A DNA stretch of 64,000 nucleotides, taken from NCBI RefSeq assembly GCF_017908035.1, contig NZ_JAEQMU010000009.1:111499-175498 (forward strand). Direction: 5' to 3'. The position numbers and the translations under genes are program-made. The first letter of the stretch is position 1, and every line of letters begins with the position of its first letter. A model generated the notes under the pieces. That model had not been told where the DNA came from. It saw only the letters and a program-made list of their open reading frames with translations, and did no database searches. Source of the DNA: Sphingobacterium tabacisoli (GTDB lineage Bacteria > Bacteroidota > Bacteroidia > Sphingobacteriales > Sphingobacteriaceae). Positions 33,517 to 43,060 of this stretch are shown here, piece after piece.

Positions 33517-36500
33517 ATGTTAAAATTCTTAAGTAAACTATTTGGTAGCAAGTCAGAACGTGATATTAAGGCTATCCAACCTTATGTAAATAAGGTTAAA
33601 GATGAATATAGCAAGTTAACCAATTTATCACATGACGAGCTTCGTGCCAAAACAATCGAATTTAAAGCACGCATTCAGGACTATTTAAAGGAAATCGATG
33701 CAGAGATTGCCGATTTAAAAAGCAAGTCTGAAAATACAGAAACAGACATGGCTGCCAAAACGGAAGTTTACGAGAAAATCGATAAATTGAACAAAGACCG
33801 AGACAAGAAGCTTGAAGAAATATTGTTAGAAATATTACCAGAAGCTTTTGCGGTTGTAAAAGATACGGCTCGACGCCTTACCGAAAATTCGGTACTGGAA
33901 GTTACGGCTTCAGATTTTGATCGGGAATTGGCCGCTCGTAAAGCAAATGTCACTATTCAAGGAGATAAAGCTTTATGGAGCAATTCTTGGATAGCAGCCG
34001 GAAATGAGGTGAAATGGAATATGGTACACTATGATGTACAATTGATTGGTGGTATAGTTCTACACCAAGGTAAAATCGCAGAAATGTCGACTGGTGAGGG
34101 TAAAACTTTAGTAGGAACATTGCCGACTTATTTGAATGCACTATCTGGTCAAGGTGTACATATTGTAACTGTCAATGATTATCTTGCTAAGCGTGACTCG
34201 GAGTGGAATGGTCCTCTTTTCGAGTTCCACGGATTGAGTGTAGATTGTATTGACAAGCACCAGCCAAACTCTCCACAACGTCGCGATGCCTATAAATGTG
34301 ACATCGTATACGGTACTAACAATGAGTTTGGTTTTGATTATTTGCGTGACAATATGACGCAAACACCAGACGCTATGGTGCAACGTAAATTGCATTTTGC
34401 AATGATTGATGAGGTCGACTCGGTATTAATCGATGATGCCCGGACCCCATTGATTATCTCTGGACCAATCCCTATGGGAGATCAGCATGAGTTCTATCAG
34501 TTGAAGCCACGGATAGAACGCTTGGTAAATGCACAGAAAGCCTATATCAATACGGTATTTAATGAAGCTAAAAAAGCTATTGCAGCAGGAGATGTAGATC
34601 CTGAAGCGGGAGGCTTAGCTTTGTTTCGCTCATTTAGAGGTTTACCTAAGAATAAAGCATTAATCAAGTTCTTGAGTGAAGGAAATCATCGTCAGATTTT
34701 GCAGAAAGTAGAAAATTACTACATGCAGGAGCAAAATCGGCACATGCCTAAAGCCGATAAAGAGCTATTCTTTGTTATCGATGAGAAAAATAACCAGGTA
34801 GAACTTACTGAAAAAGGTATTGAGCTAATTACGGCTTCTGGAGAGGATCCAAGTTTCTTTATCCTGCCAGATGTGGGATCTGAAATTGCTGATATCGAAA
34901 AATCAACAGCTACATTGGAAGAAAAAGCTGCGCGTAAAGAAGAACTATTGCGTGACTATTCTATAAAGGCAGAACGTATTCACTCTATAAACCAGTTATT
35001 AAAAGCATATACCTTGTTCGAACGCGATGATCAATATATCGTAGATGAGGGTAAAGTTAAGATTGTAGACGAGCAGACAGGACGTATTATGGATGGTCGT
35101 CGTTATTCTGATGGTCTGCACCAAGCAATCGAAGCTAAAGAAAATGTAAAGGTAGAAGATGCAACACAAACTTATGCGACAGTAACGCTGCAAAACTACT
35201 TCCGTATGTACCATAAGTTATCGGGTATGACGGGTACAGCTTCTACAGAGGCTGGTGAGCTTTGGGAGATCTATAAGTTGGACGTAGTCGAGATACCAAC
35301 GAATAAAGGTATACAGCGGGATGATAGACAGGATTTTATCTATCGTACAGCACGTGAGAAATATAATGCGGTCGCTCAAGAAATACAAAACCTAACAGAA
35401 CAAGGACGCCCAGTGTTGGTCGGTACTACTTCTGTAGAGATTTCGGAATTATTGAGCCGTATGTTGAAGTTGAGAGGAATTAAGCATAATGTCTTGAATG
35501 CTAAGTTGCACCAGAGGGAAGCAGAAATTGTTGCCGAAGCTGGACATCCAGGGCAGGTAACAATAGCGACCAATATGGCAGGCCGTGGTACGGATATTAA
35601 GCTTACGGAAGAGGTTATTAATGCTGGTGGTTTGGCTATCGTTGGTACAGAACGACATGAATCCCGTCGTGTAGATAGACAGTTGAGAGGTCGTGCTGGA
35701 CGTCAAGGAGATCCAGGGTCGTCCCAGTTTTTCGTTTCATTAGAAGACCCATTGATGCGTTTGTTCGCTTCGGAGCGTATTTCAAACATCATGGTGAAGA
35801 TGGGCGTTGAAGATGGTGAGGTGATGCAGCACAGCATGTTGACCAAATCTATTGAACGGGCACAACGAAAGGTGGAAGAAAACAACTTCGGTATTCGTAA
35901 GCGTTTGTTGGAGTATGATGATGTTATGAACTCACAGCGTACGGTAATCTATACTAAGCGTAAAAATGCATTGTTTGGAGAGCGTTTGGATGTAGATTTG
36001 AATAATGCAATTTATGATGTTGTCGAAGATGTGGTAACCGAATCGAAGGAAGGTGGTTCTTATGAGGAATTCCAAATCGAGATGATTCGTTTGTTTGCGA
36101 TAGATCCAACAGTAACAAGTCAAGAATTTACGGCTAGTAGTATCGCTACGTTAACAGATAAGTTGTTTGATCAGGTGATTACACACTATGAAAGTAAAGC
36201 AAAACATCTAGCAGAACAAACATTGCCGGTATTGACCAATGTGATGGCAGAACGAGGCGATATGATTGAAAATATCGTTGTTCCTTTTACTGATGGCATT
36301 CGTGGCATACAAGTTGCGACAAATCTTAAGAAAGCGATCGAGACTCAAGGTGCTGAAGTGTTCCGTTCTTTTGAAAAAGGAATAGTTTTGGCCTTGATTG
36401 ATGAGGCTTGGAAGGAGCATCTTAGGGAGATGGACGACTTAAAACAGTCTGTGCAAAATGCTGTTTATGAGCAAAAAGATCCAATTATCATTTATAAAAT

Positions 36501-36810
36501 GGAGGCTTTTAACTTGTTCAAGAGCATGTTGGCAAGTATGAATAAAGAGATTGTGAGTTTCCTATTCAAAGGTGAAATCCCTGGACAGCAACCACAACAG
36601 GTACAAGAAGCAAAACCAGTTGTACAGCCAAAGGTCGTAGCAACGAAGGAGGAACTAAGTTCGCCGACAGGGGTATCTGAAGAAGATGTAGATACTAGAA
36701 CTGCTCAGGTAACCCAGCCAATAAAGAAAGAGCAAACTGTTGGCAGAAATGACGAATGTCCTTGTGGATCAGGATTGAAATACAAGAACTGTCACGGTAA
36801 AAACGCTTAA
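33517..36810 (+). CDS. secA: preprotein translocase ATPase SecA
   Basis: Motor of Sec protein export, 1097 aa, about 200 longer than E. coli SecA owing to extra segments near residues 40-110 and 330-480, as in Bacteroidota. Walker A MSTGEGKTLVGT (about 190-202), MIDEVDSVLIDDARTPLIISGP, helicase motifs TNMAGRGTDIKLT and RQLRGRAGRQGDPGSSQFF, the scaffold/wing region, and a C-terminal zinc SEC-C motif (GRNDECPCGSGLKYKNCHG) are visible. The next gene follows after 11 bp. Confidence 0.98.
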   Translation: MLKFLSKLFGSKSERDIKAIQPYVNKVKDEYSKLTNLSHDELRAKTIEFKARIQDYLKEIDAEIADLKSKSENTETDMAAKTEVYEKIDKLNKDRDKKLEEILLEILPEAFAVVKDTARRLTENSVLEVTASDFDRELAARKANVTIQGDKALWSNSWIAAGNEVKWNMVHYDVQLIGGIVLHQGKIAEMSTGEGKTLVGTLPTYLNALSGQGVHIVTVNDYLAKRDSEWNGPLFEFHGLSVDCIDKHQPNSPQRRDAYKCDIVYGTNNEFGFDYLRDNMTQTPDAMVQRKLHFAMIDEVDSVLIDDARTPLIISGPIPMGDQHEFYQLKPRIERLVNAQKAYINTVFNEAKKAIAAGDVDPEAGGLALFRSFRGLPKNKALIKFLSEGNHRQILQKVENYYMQEQNRHMPKADKELFFVIDEKNNQVELTEKGIELITASGEDPSFFILPDVGSEIADIEKSTATLEEKAARKEELLRDYSIKAERIHSINQLLKAYTLFERDDQYIVDEGKVKIVDEQTGRIMDGRRYSDGLHQAIEAKENVKVEDATQTYATVTLQNYFRMYHKLSGMTGTASTEAGELWEIYKLDVVEIPTNKGIQRDDRQDFIYRTAREKYNAVAQEIQNLTEQGRPVLVGTTSVEISELLSRMLKLRGIKHNVLNAKLHQREAEIVAEAGHPGQVTIATNMAGRGTDIKLTEEVINAGGLAIVGTERHESRRVDRQLRGRAGRQGDPGSSQFFVSLEDPLMRLFASERISNIMVKMGVEDGEVMQHSMLTKSIERAQRKVEENNFGIRKRLLEYDDVMNSQRTVIYTKRKNALFGERLDVDLNNAIYDVVEDVVTESKEGGSYEEFQIEMIRLFAIDPTVTSQEFTASSIATLTDKLFDQVITHYESKAKHLAEQTLPVLTNVMAERGDMIENIVVPFTDGIRGIQVATNLKKAIETQGAEVFRSFEKGIVLALIDEAWKEHLREMDDLKQSVQNAVYEQKDPIIIYKMEAFNLFKSMLASMNKEIVSFLFKGEIPGQQPQQVQEAKPVVQPKVVATKEELSSPTGVSEEDVDTRTAQVTQPIKKEQTVGRNDECPCGSGLKYKNCHGKNA

Positions 36811-36821
36811 AAAATAATATA

Positions 36822-37277
36822 ATGTTGAGAAAAGGATTGATTTTAGGTTTTGTTCTAGGAGTAATGGTCTTGTCGACCAAAGCACAGCAAACAGGTGTAG
36901 TTGAAGTATCTCGAGATACCTTGATTGCAATTTTGCAAAACTTCAGAGCAGAGCATGAAATCAATCCCACAGCAACACGGACGGTTAGTCTTGGTCCTAA
37001 GGTGGTAGATAAGAGTAAAGCAAGCCGGGTGAAGAGAAAGGGGTTCCGAGTGCAGATATACTCTGGTTCCAACCGGAATGATGCCTATGCTGCCCAAAGC
37101 CGTTTTAGAAGCCAATACACAGATATGGATAGTTATATAAACTACGAAGAACCAAATTATAGGGTTAAAGTGGGGGATTTTACTAGCCGAACTGAAGCAA
37201 ATAATTTTATGCGTGTATTGCGTTCACAATACAGTTCAGTCTTCGTATTCCAAGAAGACATTTGGGTTTGGGAATAG
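36822..37277 (+). CDS. secreted SPOR-domain protein
   Basis: 151 aa; signal-like N-terminus RKGLILGFVLGVMVLSTKAQ, then a spacer and a C-terminal SPOR fold (KGFRVQIYSGSNRNDAYAAQSRFRSQYTDMDSYINYEEPNYRVKVGDFTSRTEANNF region). SPOR domains bind denuded glycan strands of peptidoglycan at division sites. It lies directly downstream of secA (11 bp) and just ahead of the M20 hydrolase gene (4 bp), so all three are probably co-transcribed. Confidence 0.85.
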   Translation: MLRKGLILGFVLGVMVLSTKAQQTGVVEVSRDTLIAILQNFRAEHEINPTATRTVSLGPKVVDKSKASRVKRKGFRVQIYSGSNRNDAYAAQSRFRSQYTDMDSYINYEEPNYRVKVGDFTSRTEANNFMRVLRSQYSSVFVFQEDIWVWE

Positions 37278-37281
37278 TAAT

Positions 37282-38481
37282 ATGTACACAATGGCCGATC
37301 TTAAGAAGGATATACAGGCATTGGCAAAAGCCTTTTTTTCAGAAACAGTCGATATTCGTCGGCATTTACACCGTAATCCAGAACTTTCATTTGAAGAATT
37401 TGAGACATCCGCTTTTGTAAAGCAACAATTGGATGTGCTAGGGATCCGTTATGAGTCCATGGCAAATACGGGGATCGTCGCCCTTGTTAAGGGAGATTTG
37501 GAGTCGGATAAGATTATTGCATTACGTGCAGATATGGATGCGCTTCCTATTACTGAAGTAGAGGGACGTGAATATGGCTCCGAACGAATAGGCGTCATGC
37601 ATGCTTGTGGACATGATGTGCACACTTCTTCCCTACTTGGAGTAGCAAAAATCTTGCAACATTTAAGACCCGTTTTTGGAGGTACTGTAAAACTTATTTT
37701 TCAACCTGGAGAAGAAAAGCTACCAGGAGGAGCATCCCTAATGATTAAAGAAGGGGTTCTAGAAGATCCTAAGCCAGAGGCTATTTTAGGACAACATGTC
37801 ATGCCTTTTATTGAGGTTGGAAAGGTTGGGTTTCGAGCTGGGCAATATATGGCGTCGACAGATGAACTCTATATGACGATCAAAGGCAAAGGAGGACATG
37901 GGGCACACCCGCATCAAAATATAGATCCTATTGCTATCACCGCACAAATTATAACGGCTTTGCAACAAGTCGTAAGTCGATATGCTGACCCTCGTATTCC
38001 TACTGTGGTATCTTGGGGAAAGATTATAGGCAGTGGAGCTACGAACATTATCCCAGATGAGGTGATCGTAGAAGGAACGTTTAGAACTTACGATGAGAAG
38101 TGGCGAGGTGAGGCGCATAAAAGAATGATCCAGATTGCCGAAGGAATTGCCGAGGCAATGGGCGCTCATTGTGAGTTTGAGGTTCGTAAAGGATATCCTT
38201 TTTTGACCAACGAGCCCGCTTTGACAAATCAATCGCGATCTTTTGCAGAGGAATACCTTGGAAAGGAAAATGTTGTAGAGTTAGAGCTTTGGCCCGCTGG
38301 AGAAGATTTCGCTTATTATTCGCAAGAAATACCAGCATGTTTTTACAGACTAGGTACAGGGAATACTAGTAAAGGAATAACTTCCGCAGTCCATACATCT
38401 ACCTTCGATATTGATGAGGATGCTTTAGAGCTAAGTATAGGCTTAATGGCTTATATAACTATTCAACAGCTCAAAGCATAA
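37282..38481 (+). CDS. M20 family metallo-hydrolase (amidohydrolase/N-acyl-amino acid deacylase type)
   Basis: About 399 aa. DIRRHLHRNPELSFEEFET, MHACGHDVHTSSLLGVAKIL (metal-binding Cys/His/Asp), LIFQPGEEKLPGGASLMIKEG and the C-terminal WPAGEDFAYYSQEIPACFYRLG are the signatures of the M20D aminoacylase/hippurate hydrolase subfamily. The frame runs upstream to 37213 inside the SPOR gene; the ATG at 37282, or 37291, gives a normal start 4 or 13 bp after that gene. The substrate is not predictable; a role in cleaving N-acylated amino acids is typical. Confidence 0.9.
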   Translation: MYTMADLKKDIQALAKAFFSETVDIRRHLHRNPELSFEEFETSAFVKQQLDVLGIRYESMANTGIVALVKGDLESDKIIALRADMDALPITEVEGREYGSERIGVMHACGHDVHTSSLLGVAKILQHLRPVFGGTVKLIFQPGEEKLPGGASLMIKEGVLEDPKPEAILGQHVMPFIEVGKVGFRAGQYMASTDELYMTIKGKGGHGAHPHQNIDPIAITAQIITALQQVVSRYADPRIPTVVSWGKIIGSGATNIIPDEVIVEGTFRTYDEKWRGEAHKRMIQIAEGIAEAMGAHCEFEVRKGYPFLTNEPALTNQSRSFAEEYLGKENVVELELWPAGEDFAYYSQEIPACFYRLGTGNTSKGITSAVHTSTFDIDEDALELSIGLMAYITIQQLKA

Positions 38482-38500
38482 AAGCGATAATCCGAGATAA

Positions 38501-39064
38501 ATGTCGTCACATCATATTGTCAGAGAGAACCAAGAGCCCGCACTATTAGTACAAGACTTTAGGGCATTAGAAAAGGGGCTGTTAGATCAGTTGTTAGAAT
38601 GGTCCCCTACCATAATTACAAATACCTATAGCCTGGATTTTTTTCTTTCGGAGGGAATAAAAGTAGATATTGTTTTTTCGGCTATGTCTATTCCTTATCT
38701 ACAAGAAGAAACTAGGCTGTTTTCGCTTGAGGGCTCATTTTTCGATACAGCAATATCTTTTTTAATCTCCAAATCCTATCCCGCAGTGAATATCTTGTGC
38801 TCAGAGATGGATGATACGATAATAAAATATGCTGAGGATATTAATATGGTTGTTTTTTGCGAAAACAGAAGATATGTTTTTGTGAAAACACATTATGAAA
38901 AGTGGAAACCGAAAGGTGAAAAAATATTTGTTGATCCAAGGGTTTTAAAATCTCAGGAAGGATTGCGTCCTACTGGAGGGCAATCCTTTGAGACGGAAAC
39001 GGATGGTTTCTTTCGTTTGATATTTAATACTGAAATATTCGTTTGTATAGGTGAAGAGGTTTAG
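38501..39064 (+). CDS. degenerate thiamine-pyrophosphokinase-like protein
   Basis: 187 aa, cytosolic. The N-terminus MSSHHIVRENQEPALLV and the stretches QLLEWSP, EGIKVDIVF and SYPAVNIL resemble, from memory, Bacteroidota thiamine pyrophosphokinases, which begin almost identically. The catalytic GDFD-like motif (here FSAMS) and the Lys/Asp metal-substrate motifs are absent, and the C-terminal half is diverged and short. I therefore read it as a catalytically dead or repurposed TPK paralogue, possibly a sensor or scaffold. It follows the M20 hydrolase by 19 bp and overlaps the converging M28 gene by 4 nt. It could instead be an unrelated protein. Confidence 0.55.
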   Translation: MSSHHIVRENQEPALLVQDFRALEKGLLDQLLEWSPTIITNTYSLDFFLSEGIKVDIVFSAMSIPYLQEETRLFSLEGSFFDTAISFLISKSYPAVNILCSEMDDTIIKYAEDINMVVFCENRRYVFVKTHYEKWKPKGEKIFVDPRVLKSQEGLRPTGGQSFETETDGFFRLIFNTEIFVCIGEEV

Positions 39065-40356
39065 TCCTTTAACTTTTCTACGCGGCGAGGAGTTTGGCTT
39101 CCGTTAATAATTCCAGAAGCACCAATAGCAATAGCTTCTATACTCGATTTGATATTATCAATATTTAGCGTGCTGACTTCATCTCTTACGGTATGATAGA
39201 ATTTGTCTTTGTCAATCTGTGATGTAGAGAAAGTGTGTGCTGGGACACCGAGTGCTGCCAATACCGCATTGTCACTTCTGTAAAATAGATTTTGCTGTAG
39301 GTAGGGATCTGGGTAGAACCGAAAGTTTGAACCGCTTAGATTATGCTGCATTAGCTGGCCTAAGTCGGATCGGTCATATCCTGTTATATACAATGAATTA
39401 GGACCAAATTTGGCATCTTTACCGATCATTTCTATGTTTATCATGGCGATAACACTGTCTGCATTAATATTGTTTGAAAAGTATTTTGATCCGAACATTC
39501 CTATTTCTTCTGCTGTAAATGCAACAAAGATTAATGTGCGATCATTATTATTTTGTTCTTTATAATATTTAGCAAGACTGATAATGGCGGTAGTGCCCGA
39601 AGCATCATCATCTGCGCCGTTGGCAATAGAATCTTGTCCTTCGGCATCGATAATACCAATATGGTCGTAGTGTGCTGAAAAAATAACATACTCCCCCGGT
39701 TTAGACTTGCCAGGGAGGATTGCAGCAACGTTTGACATAGACACCGTTTTTATATTATTTTCGCTGATAATCTCATACTTGTCAGATGCTTTTTTGCTAA
39801 CTATAAATACTTTCGTGGGAGTGTGGCTTGTTTTGGTGACAAGATCTTCTCGCGAATATATTTTATTGTAGCGAGCTATAAAGGCAGAGAAGCTAGGGTC
39901 GACAAGTATAATTGCATCTTCATCAGACTGTACATGATTTCTAAAACTCTGGGCAAAATCTTCTCCTTTCTTTATACTGTATATGGGTATCTGAGAGGAT
40001 GTTGACCAATGGATTTTTGGAGCATGTCCCAAAATCAGAAAATTATTTGGTTCTTGAACTTTTCCATCCCAGGTTACAGAGCTATTACGTTTTGATATCT
40101 GTTGCATCTCAAACCGTTGTCTATAATCGTTTTCCGTGTAGGATGTGAGGCCAACGGCTTTAAATTCGTTTGCTATAAAATCAGCCGCTCGCTCCGCGTC
40201 TTCTGTTAAAGCGTGTCGACCTCTCATATCATCGGATGCCAGTACGTTTAAAATTCTTTCTATGTCGCTGCGATCTACAATATTGTGCGAAGAGTTTTGG
40301 CAAAAAGCAGTGCTCGTAAACACGAATAGTAAAGGGATGAAGAAGAGCTTTTTCAT
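39061..40356 (-). CDS. secreted M28 family metallopeptidase
   Basis: About 431 aa from the ATG at 40356, where a clean signal peptide (KKLFFIPLLFVFTSTAFCQ) begins; the open frame extends 62 codons further upstream but that part is not protein-like and overlaps the rhodanese leader. The peptidase domain shows FSAHYDHIG, NGADDDASGTTAIISLAKYY and VAFTAEEIGMFGSKYF (zinc ligands and catalytic Glu) and INIEMIGKD; an inserted PA-like region (about 100-220) precedes it. A typical Bacteroidota periplasmic or secreted aminopeptidase; peptide specificity is unknown. Confidence 0.9.
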   Translation of the reverse strand: MKKLFFIPLLFVFTSTAFCQNSSHNIVDRSDIERILNVLASDDMRGRHALTEDAERAADFIANEFKAVGLTSYTENDYRQRFEMQQISKRNSSVTWDGKVQEPNNFLILGHAPKIHWSTSSQIPIYSIKKGEDFAQSFRNHVQSDEDAIILVDPSFSAFIARYNKIYSREDLVTKTSHTPTKVFIVSKKASDKYEIISENNIKTVSMSNVAAILPGKSKPGEYVIFSAHYDHIGIIDAEGQDSIANGADDDASGTTAIISLAKYYKEQNNNDRTLIFVAFTAEEIGMFGSKYFSNNINADSVIAMINIEMIGKDAKFGPNSLYITGYDRSDLGQLMQHNLSGSNFRFYPDPYLQQNLFYRSDNAVLAALGVPAHTFSTSQIDKDKFYHTVRDEVSTLNIDNIKSSIEAIAIGASGIINGSQTPRRVEKLKD

Positions 40357-40576
40357 TATTTTGATTTTGTTCAATATAGCGTACAATTTAATAAATAGGA
40401 TTGATATAATTTTTTTTATGATGGATTCGTGAATCCCATGCATTTTATCTAAGTTTGATTCTAATAAAAGTAAAAGAGGAAGTGGCTGTTTTGCAGAACT
40501 TTTAAGTAGTGAGCGAGAAAGCGAGGTGTTACTTTTAATCAATCAACAAGGTAATAAAAAGTTAAAATTTACACAT

Positions 40577-40891
40577 ATGAAAGAGGTTACAGTTCAGGAG
40601 TTAAAATCAATGATAGATCAAAACGAAGAGTTTCAATTGATTGATGTTCGTGAGACATTTGAATATGAAGTGTCTAATTTGAATGGTATTAATATTCCTT
40701 TAGGTGGTATTTTGATAGAATCCGATAAACTATCCAAGGATATACCAGTAATCATACAGTGTCGTTCTGGAAAGCGTAGCGCACAAGCAGTGATGTTATT
40801 GGAACAACAGGGATTCTCGAATTTGGCAAACCTTAAAGGAGGTATATTAGCGTGGAAAGAGGAAATTAATCCGGAAATGGACGTGTATTAG
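40577..40891 (+). CDS. rhodanese-like domain protein
   Basis: 104 aa from the ATG at 40577 (MKEVTVQELKSMI); an upstream in-frame ATG at 40526 adds a non-conserved stretch and is rejected. Single rhodanese domain: FQLIDVRETFEYEVSNLNGINIPLG, and active-site loop IQCRSGKRSAQA with Cys62 in a CRSGxRS loop typical of single-domain sulfurtransferases. Likely a cytosolic sulfur carrier or transferase; partners are not shown by the context. Confidence 0.9.
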   Translation: MKEVTVQELKSMIDQNEEFQLIDVRETFEYEVSNLNGINIPLGGILIESDKLSKDIPVIIQCRSGKRSAQAVMLLEQQGFSNLANLKGGILAWKEEINPEMDVY

Positions 40892-40932
40892 ATTTTGCTT
40901 TAATTCTAGTTTCTTTAAAGAAGGTAATTAAT

Positions 40933-40957
40933 AGGTGTTTTAGGACACCTTTTTTTG
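40933..40957 (+). terminator. intrinsic terminator after the rhodanese gene
   Basis: A 6-bp stem AGGTGT/ACACCT (40933-40938 with 40945-40950), 6-nt loop, followed by T7. Confidence 0.75.
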
Positions 40958-41010
40958 TGCGAAATGCATTTTGTCTCTAGGAATGTATTTTTTTATATAA
41001 AATAAAGCTA

Positions 41011-41040
41011 TTGAAATACAGTGCGTTCGCTCTAATTTTT
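41011..41040 (+). promoter_or_regulatory. candidate promoter of the glutamate dehydrogenase gene
   Basis: TTG at 41011-41013, 19-bp spacer, TAATTTTT at 41033-41040 (one mismatch to TAnnTTTG), 42 bp before the ATG. Confidence 0.4.
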
Positions 41041-41082
41041 TTAATTTTATAGTATCTGAATGTGTAACTAATTACGGATACT

Positions 41083-42501
41083 ATGTCAACAAGTAATACT
41101 TATAGCTTTTTTAGTGGAGTAGAACGTAGCTTTGATAAAGCGGCAAAATTCACACGGTTCTCAAAAGGAATTCTAGAACAGATTAAAGCTTGCAATTCTA
41201 TTTTGCAGGTTAAATTTCCGGTCCGCATAGGAGATCAAGTCGAGGTTATAGAAGCGTATCGGGTACAGCACTCGCATCACAAATTACCCTGTAAAGGAGG
41301 CATCCGTTTTAGCATGGAGGTTAATCAGGATGAGGTAATGGCTTTGGCGGCACTGATGACTTATAAATGTGCGATTGTCAATGTTCCGTTTGGAGGTGGT
41401 AAAGGTGGTATAAAAATAGACTCTTCTAAATATACTGTTGGAGACCTCGAGCGGATTACTAGGCGGTATACATCGGAATTATGTAAAAAGAACTTTATTG
41501 GTCCAGGGATCGATGTTCCTGCTCCCGATTATGGAACTGGAGGAAGGGAGATGAGTTGGATTGTAGATACGTATTCTTCCCTGAATCCGAATGATGTCAA
41601 CGCAATGGCTTGTGTGACAGGAAAACCTATTTCTCAAGGAGGTGTTCGTGGTCGTGTAGAAGCGACGGGCTTGGGGGTATTCTTCGGGATACGGGAAGCC
41701 TGTTCCATAAAAGAAGATATGGATAAAATAGGATTATCTATTGGAATAAAGGGAAAGAGAATAATTGTGCAGGGGCTTGGAAATGTGGGGTATCATGCTG
41801 CTAAATTTTGTCAAAATGCAGGAGCCATCATTGTCGGATTGATTGAATATAATGGAGCTATATATAAAGATACGGGTATTGATGTAGATGAGGCACAAGC
41901 ATATCGGTCACAGACAGGATCACTATTAAATTTTCCTGGAGCGGTAAATATACCGGATGTAGCTGAGGGGCTGGAACAAGAATGTGATATCTTGATACCT
42001 GCAGCCCTAGAAGCGGTCATTCATGGGGGAAATGCAGATAGAATCAAAGCCAAAATAATCGGTGAAGCAGCAAATGGACCGTTGACTCCAGAAGCAGATG
42101 TTATACTCAATAGTAAAGGGGTGTTAGTCATTCCGGACATGTATCTCAATGCGGGAGGAGTAACTGTTTCTTATTTCGAATGGCTGAAGAATTTGAGCCA
42201 TGTTCGGTATGGACGTTTGGAAAAAAGATTCAGCGAAAATCGGTATGCTGAAATCATGAATTCGGTTGAAGAGCTCACAAATAAAAAAATGTCGGAAGTG
42301 GAACGTAAAATGATTCTGAGAGGACCTGATGAGATTGATTTAGTCCATTCGGGTCTGGAAGATACGATGATGGGATCTTATCAAGAAATCAGGGATGTCT
42401 GGAAGAATACTGATGGAGTCGAAGATTTGAGAACTGCAGCATTTATATGTGCTATTAATAAAATTGGCGTGGCCTATGAGGAACTAGGAATCTTTCCGTA
42501 G
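41083..42501 (+). CDS. Glu/Leu/Phe/Val dehydrogenase (glutamate dehydrogenase-like)
   Basis: Oxidative deamination or reductive amination of an amino acid with NAD(P); 472 aa. The substrate-site PCKGGIRF, NVPFGGGKGGI, catalytic-region GPGIDVPAPDYGTGGREM, the dinucleotide fold GLGNVGYHAAKF, and AANGPLTPEAD with VIPDMYLNAGGVTVSYFEW are clear. Glutamate is the likeliest substrate by family resemblance, but leucine or other branched amino acids cannot be excluded; a branched-chain role would link it to the cluster at 8-15 kb. It is followed by two small membrane protein genes. Confidence 0.92.
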   Translation: MSTSNTYSFFSGVERSFDKAAKFTRFSKGILEQIKACNSILQVKFPVRIGDQVEVIEAYRVQHSHHKLPCKGGIRFSMEVNQDEVMALAALMTYKCAIVNVPFGGGKGGIKIDSSKYTVGDLERITRRYTSELCKKNFIGPGIDVPAPDYGTGGREMSWIVDTYSSLNPNDVNAMACVTGKPISQGGVRGRVEATGLGVFFGIREACSIKEDMDKIGLSIGIKGKRIIVQGLGNVGYHAAKFCQNAGAIIVGLIEYNGAIYKDTGIDVDEAQAYRSQTGSLLNFPGAVNIPDVAEGLEQECDILIPAALEAVIHGGNADRIKAKIIGEAANGPLTPEADVILNSKGVLVIPDMYLNAGGVTVSYFEWLKNLSHVRYGRLEKRFSENRYAEIMNSVEELTNKKMSEVERKMILRGPDEIDLVHSGLEDTMMGSYQEIRDVWKNTDGVEDLRTAAFICAINKIGVAYEELGIFP

Positions 42502-42530
42502 ATAATAGTATTTTTTTGTAATTTCGGAGG

Positions 42531-42833
42531 ATGAAAAATTTATATCACCAGACTAAACAGGCATTCTATTTTAGTCTGGTTTTTTATGTATTGGCAATTG
42601 GTACAGTCCTATTAAAGATCCCGTTTGCGGTGGTACTGGTGAGTATATCGCTGCTTATATCTATGATTTGGGTACTATTGGTACTTCGAGAGATAATGTT
42701 GTCAATAAATATTGGTACGTCCGAGCGTGTACTGTTAGCCCTATTTGTGATTTTGACGAATATTCTAGGAGGGATTGTGTATTTTGCGTTTATTAGGGAA
42801 AGGGTAATTGGTAAAGAAAACAAGAAACGATGA
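42531..42833 (+). CDS. small membrane protein of unknown function
   Basis: 100 aa with three predicted membrane segments (about 11-27, 28-52, 64-88) and a basic C-terminus (FIRERVIGKENKKR). The ending GGIVYFAFIRERVIG recalls PLDc_N-type short membrane domains, but the match is weak. It begins 29 bp after the dehydrogenase and its stop overlaps the next ATG (ATGA at 42830-42833), so translation of the two small proteins is coupled. Confidence 0.6.
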   Translation: MKNLYHQTKQAFYFSLVFYVLAIGTVLLKIPFAVVLVSISLLISMIWVLLVLREIMLSINIGTSERVLLALFVILTNILGGIVYFAFIRERVIGKENKKR

Positions 42834-43060
42834 AGAAACATTTTATACTAAACTTATTACTGAATTTAGGTATAATCTTTTTGATAATGAGTGGTGTAGC
42901 TGCTTATCAAAGTGGGAATATGCTGATTCTGGGAGCAGCCATAGCTATTTCCGTAGTGCTGATCTATTTGAAGATTGTTCTTTTGAAGCATGTCAAGAGC
43001 GATTTGGTCAAAAAGCAACAAGAAAAGAACAGTATGGTTACTAAAAAGAAAAAGGGATAA
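42830..43060 (+). CDS. small membrane protein, translationally coupled
   Basis: 76 aa; two membrane segments (about 7-26 and 30-51) and a Lys-rich tail ending KKKKG. Overlaps the preceding gene by 4 nt and ends inside the terminator stem at 43051. No family recognised; conserved small proteins of this shape are common after metabolic genes in Sphingobacteriaceae. Confidence 0.6.
   Translation: MKKHFILNLLLNLGIIFLIMSGVAAYQSGNMLILGAAIAISVVLIYLKIVLLKHVKSDLVKKQQEKNSMVTKKKKG

Noticed and set aside
37213..37281. Upstream start of the M20 hydrolase
   Set aside because: It would overlap the end of the SPOR gene by 65 bases; ATG 37282 fits the spacing and the family start.
39061..40542. Long M28 peptidase frame starting at 40542
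   Set aside because: The extra 62 N-terminal residues precede a clean signal peptide at 40356 and are not protein-like.
40526..40576. Upstream start for the rhodanese gene
   Set aside because: The added residues are not part of the rhodanese fold; the ATG at 40577 gives the normal start.
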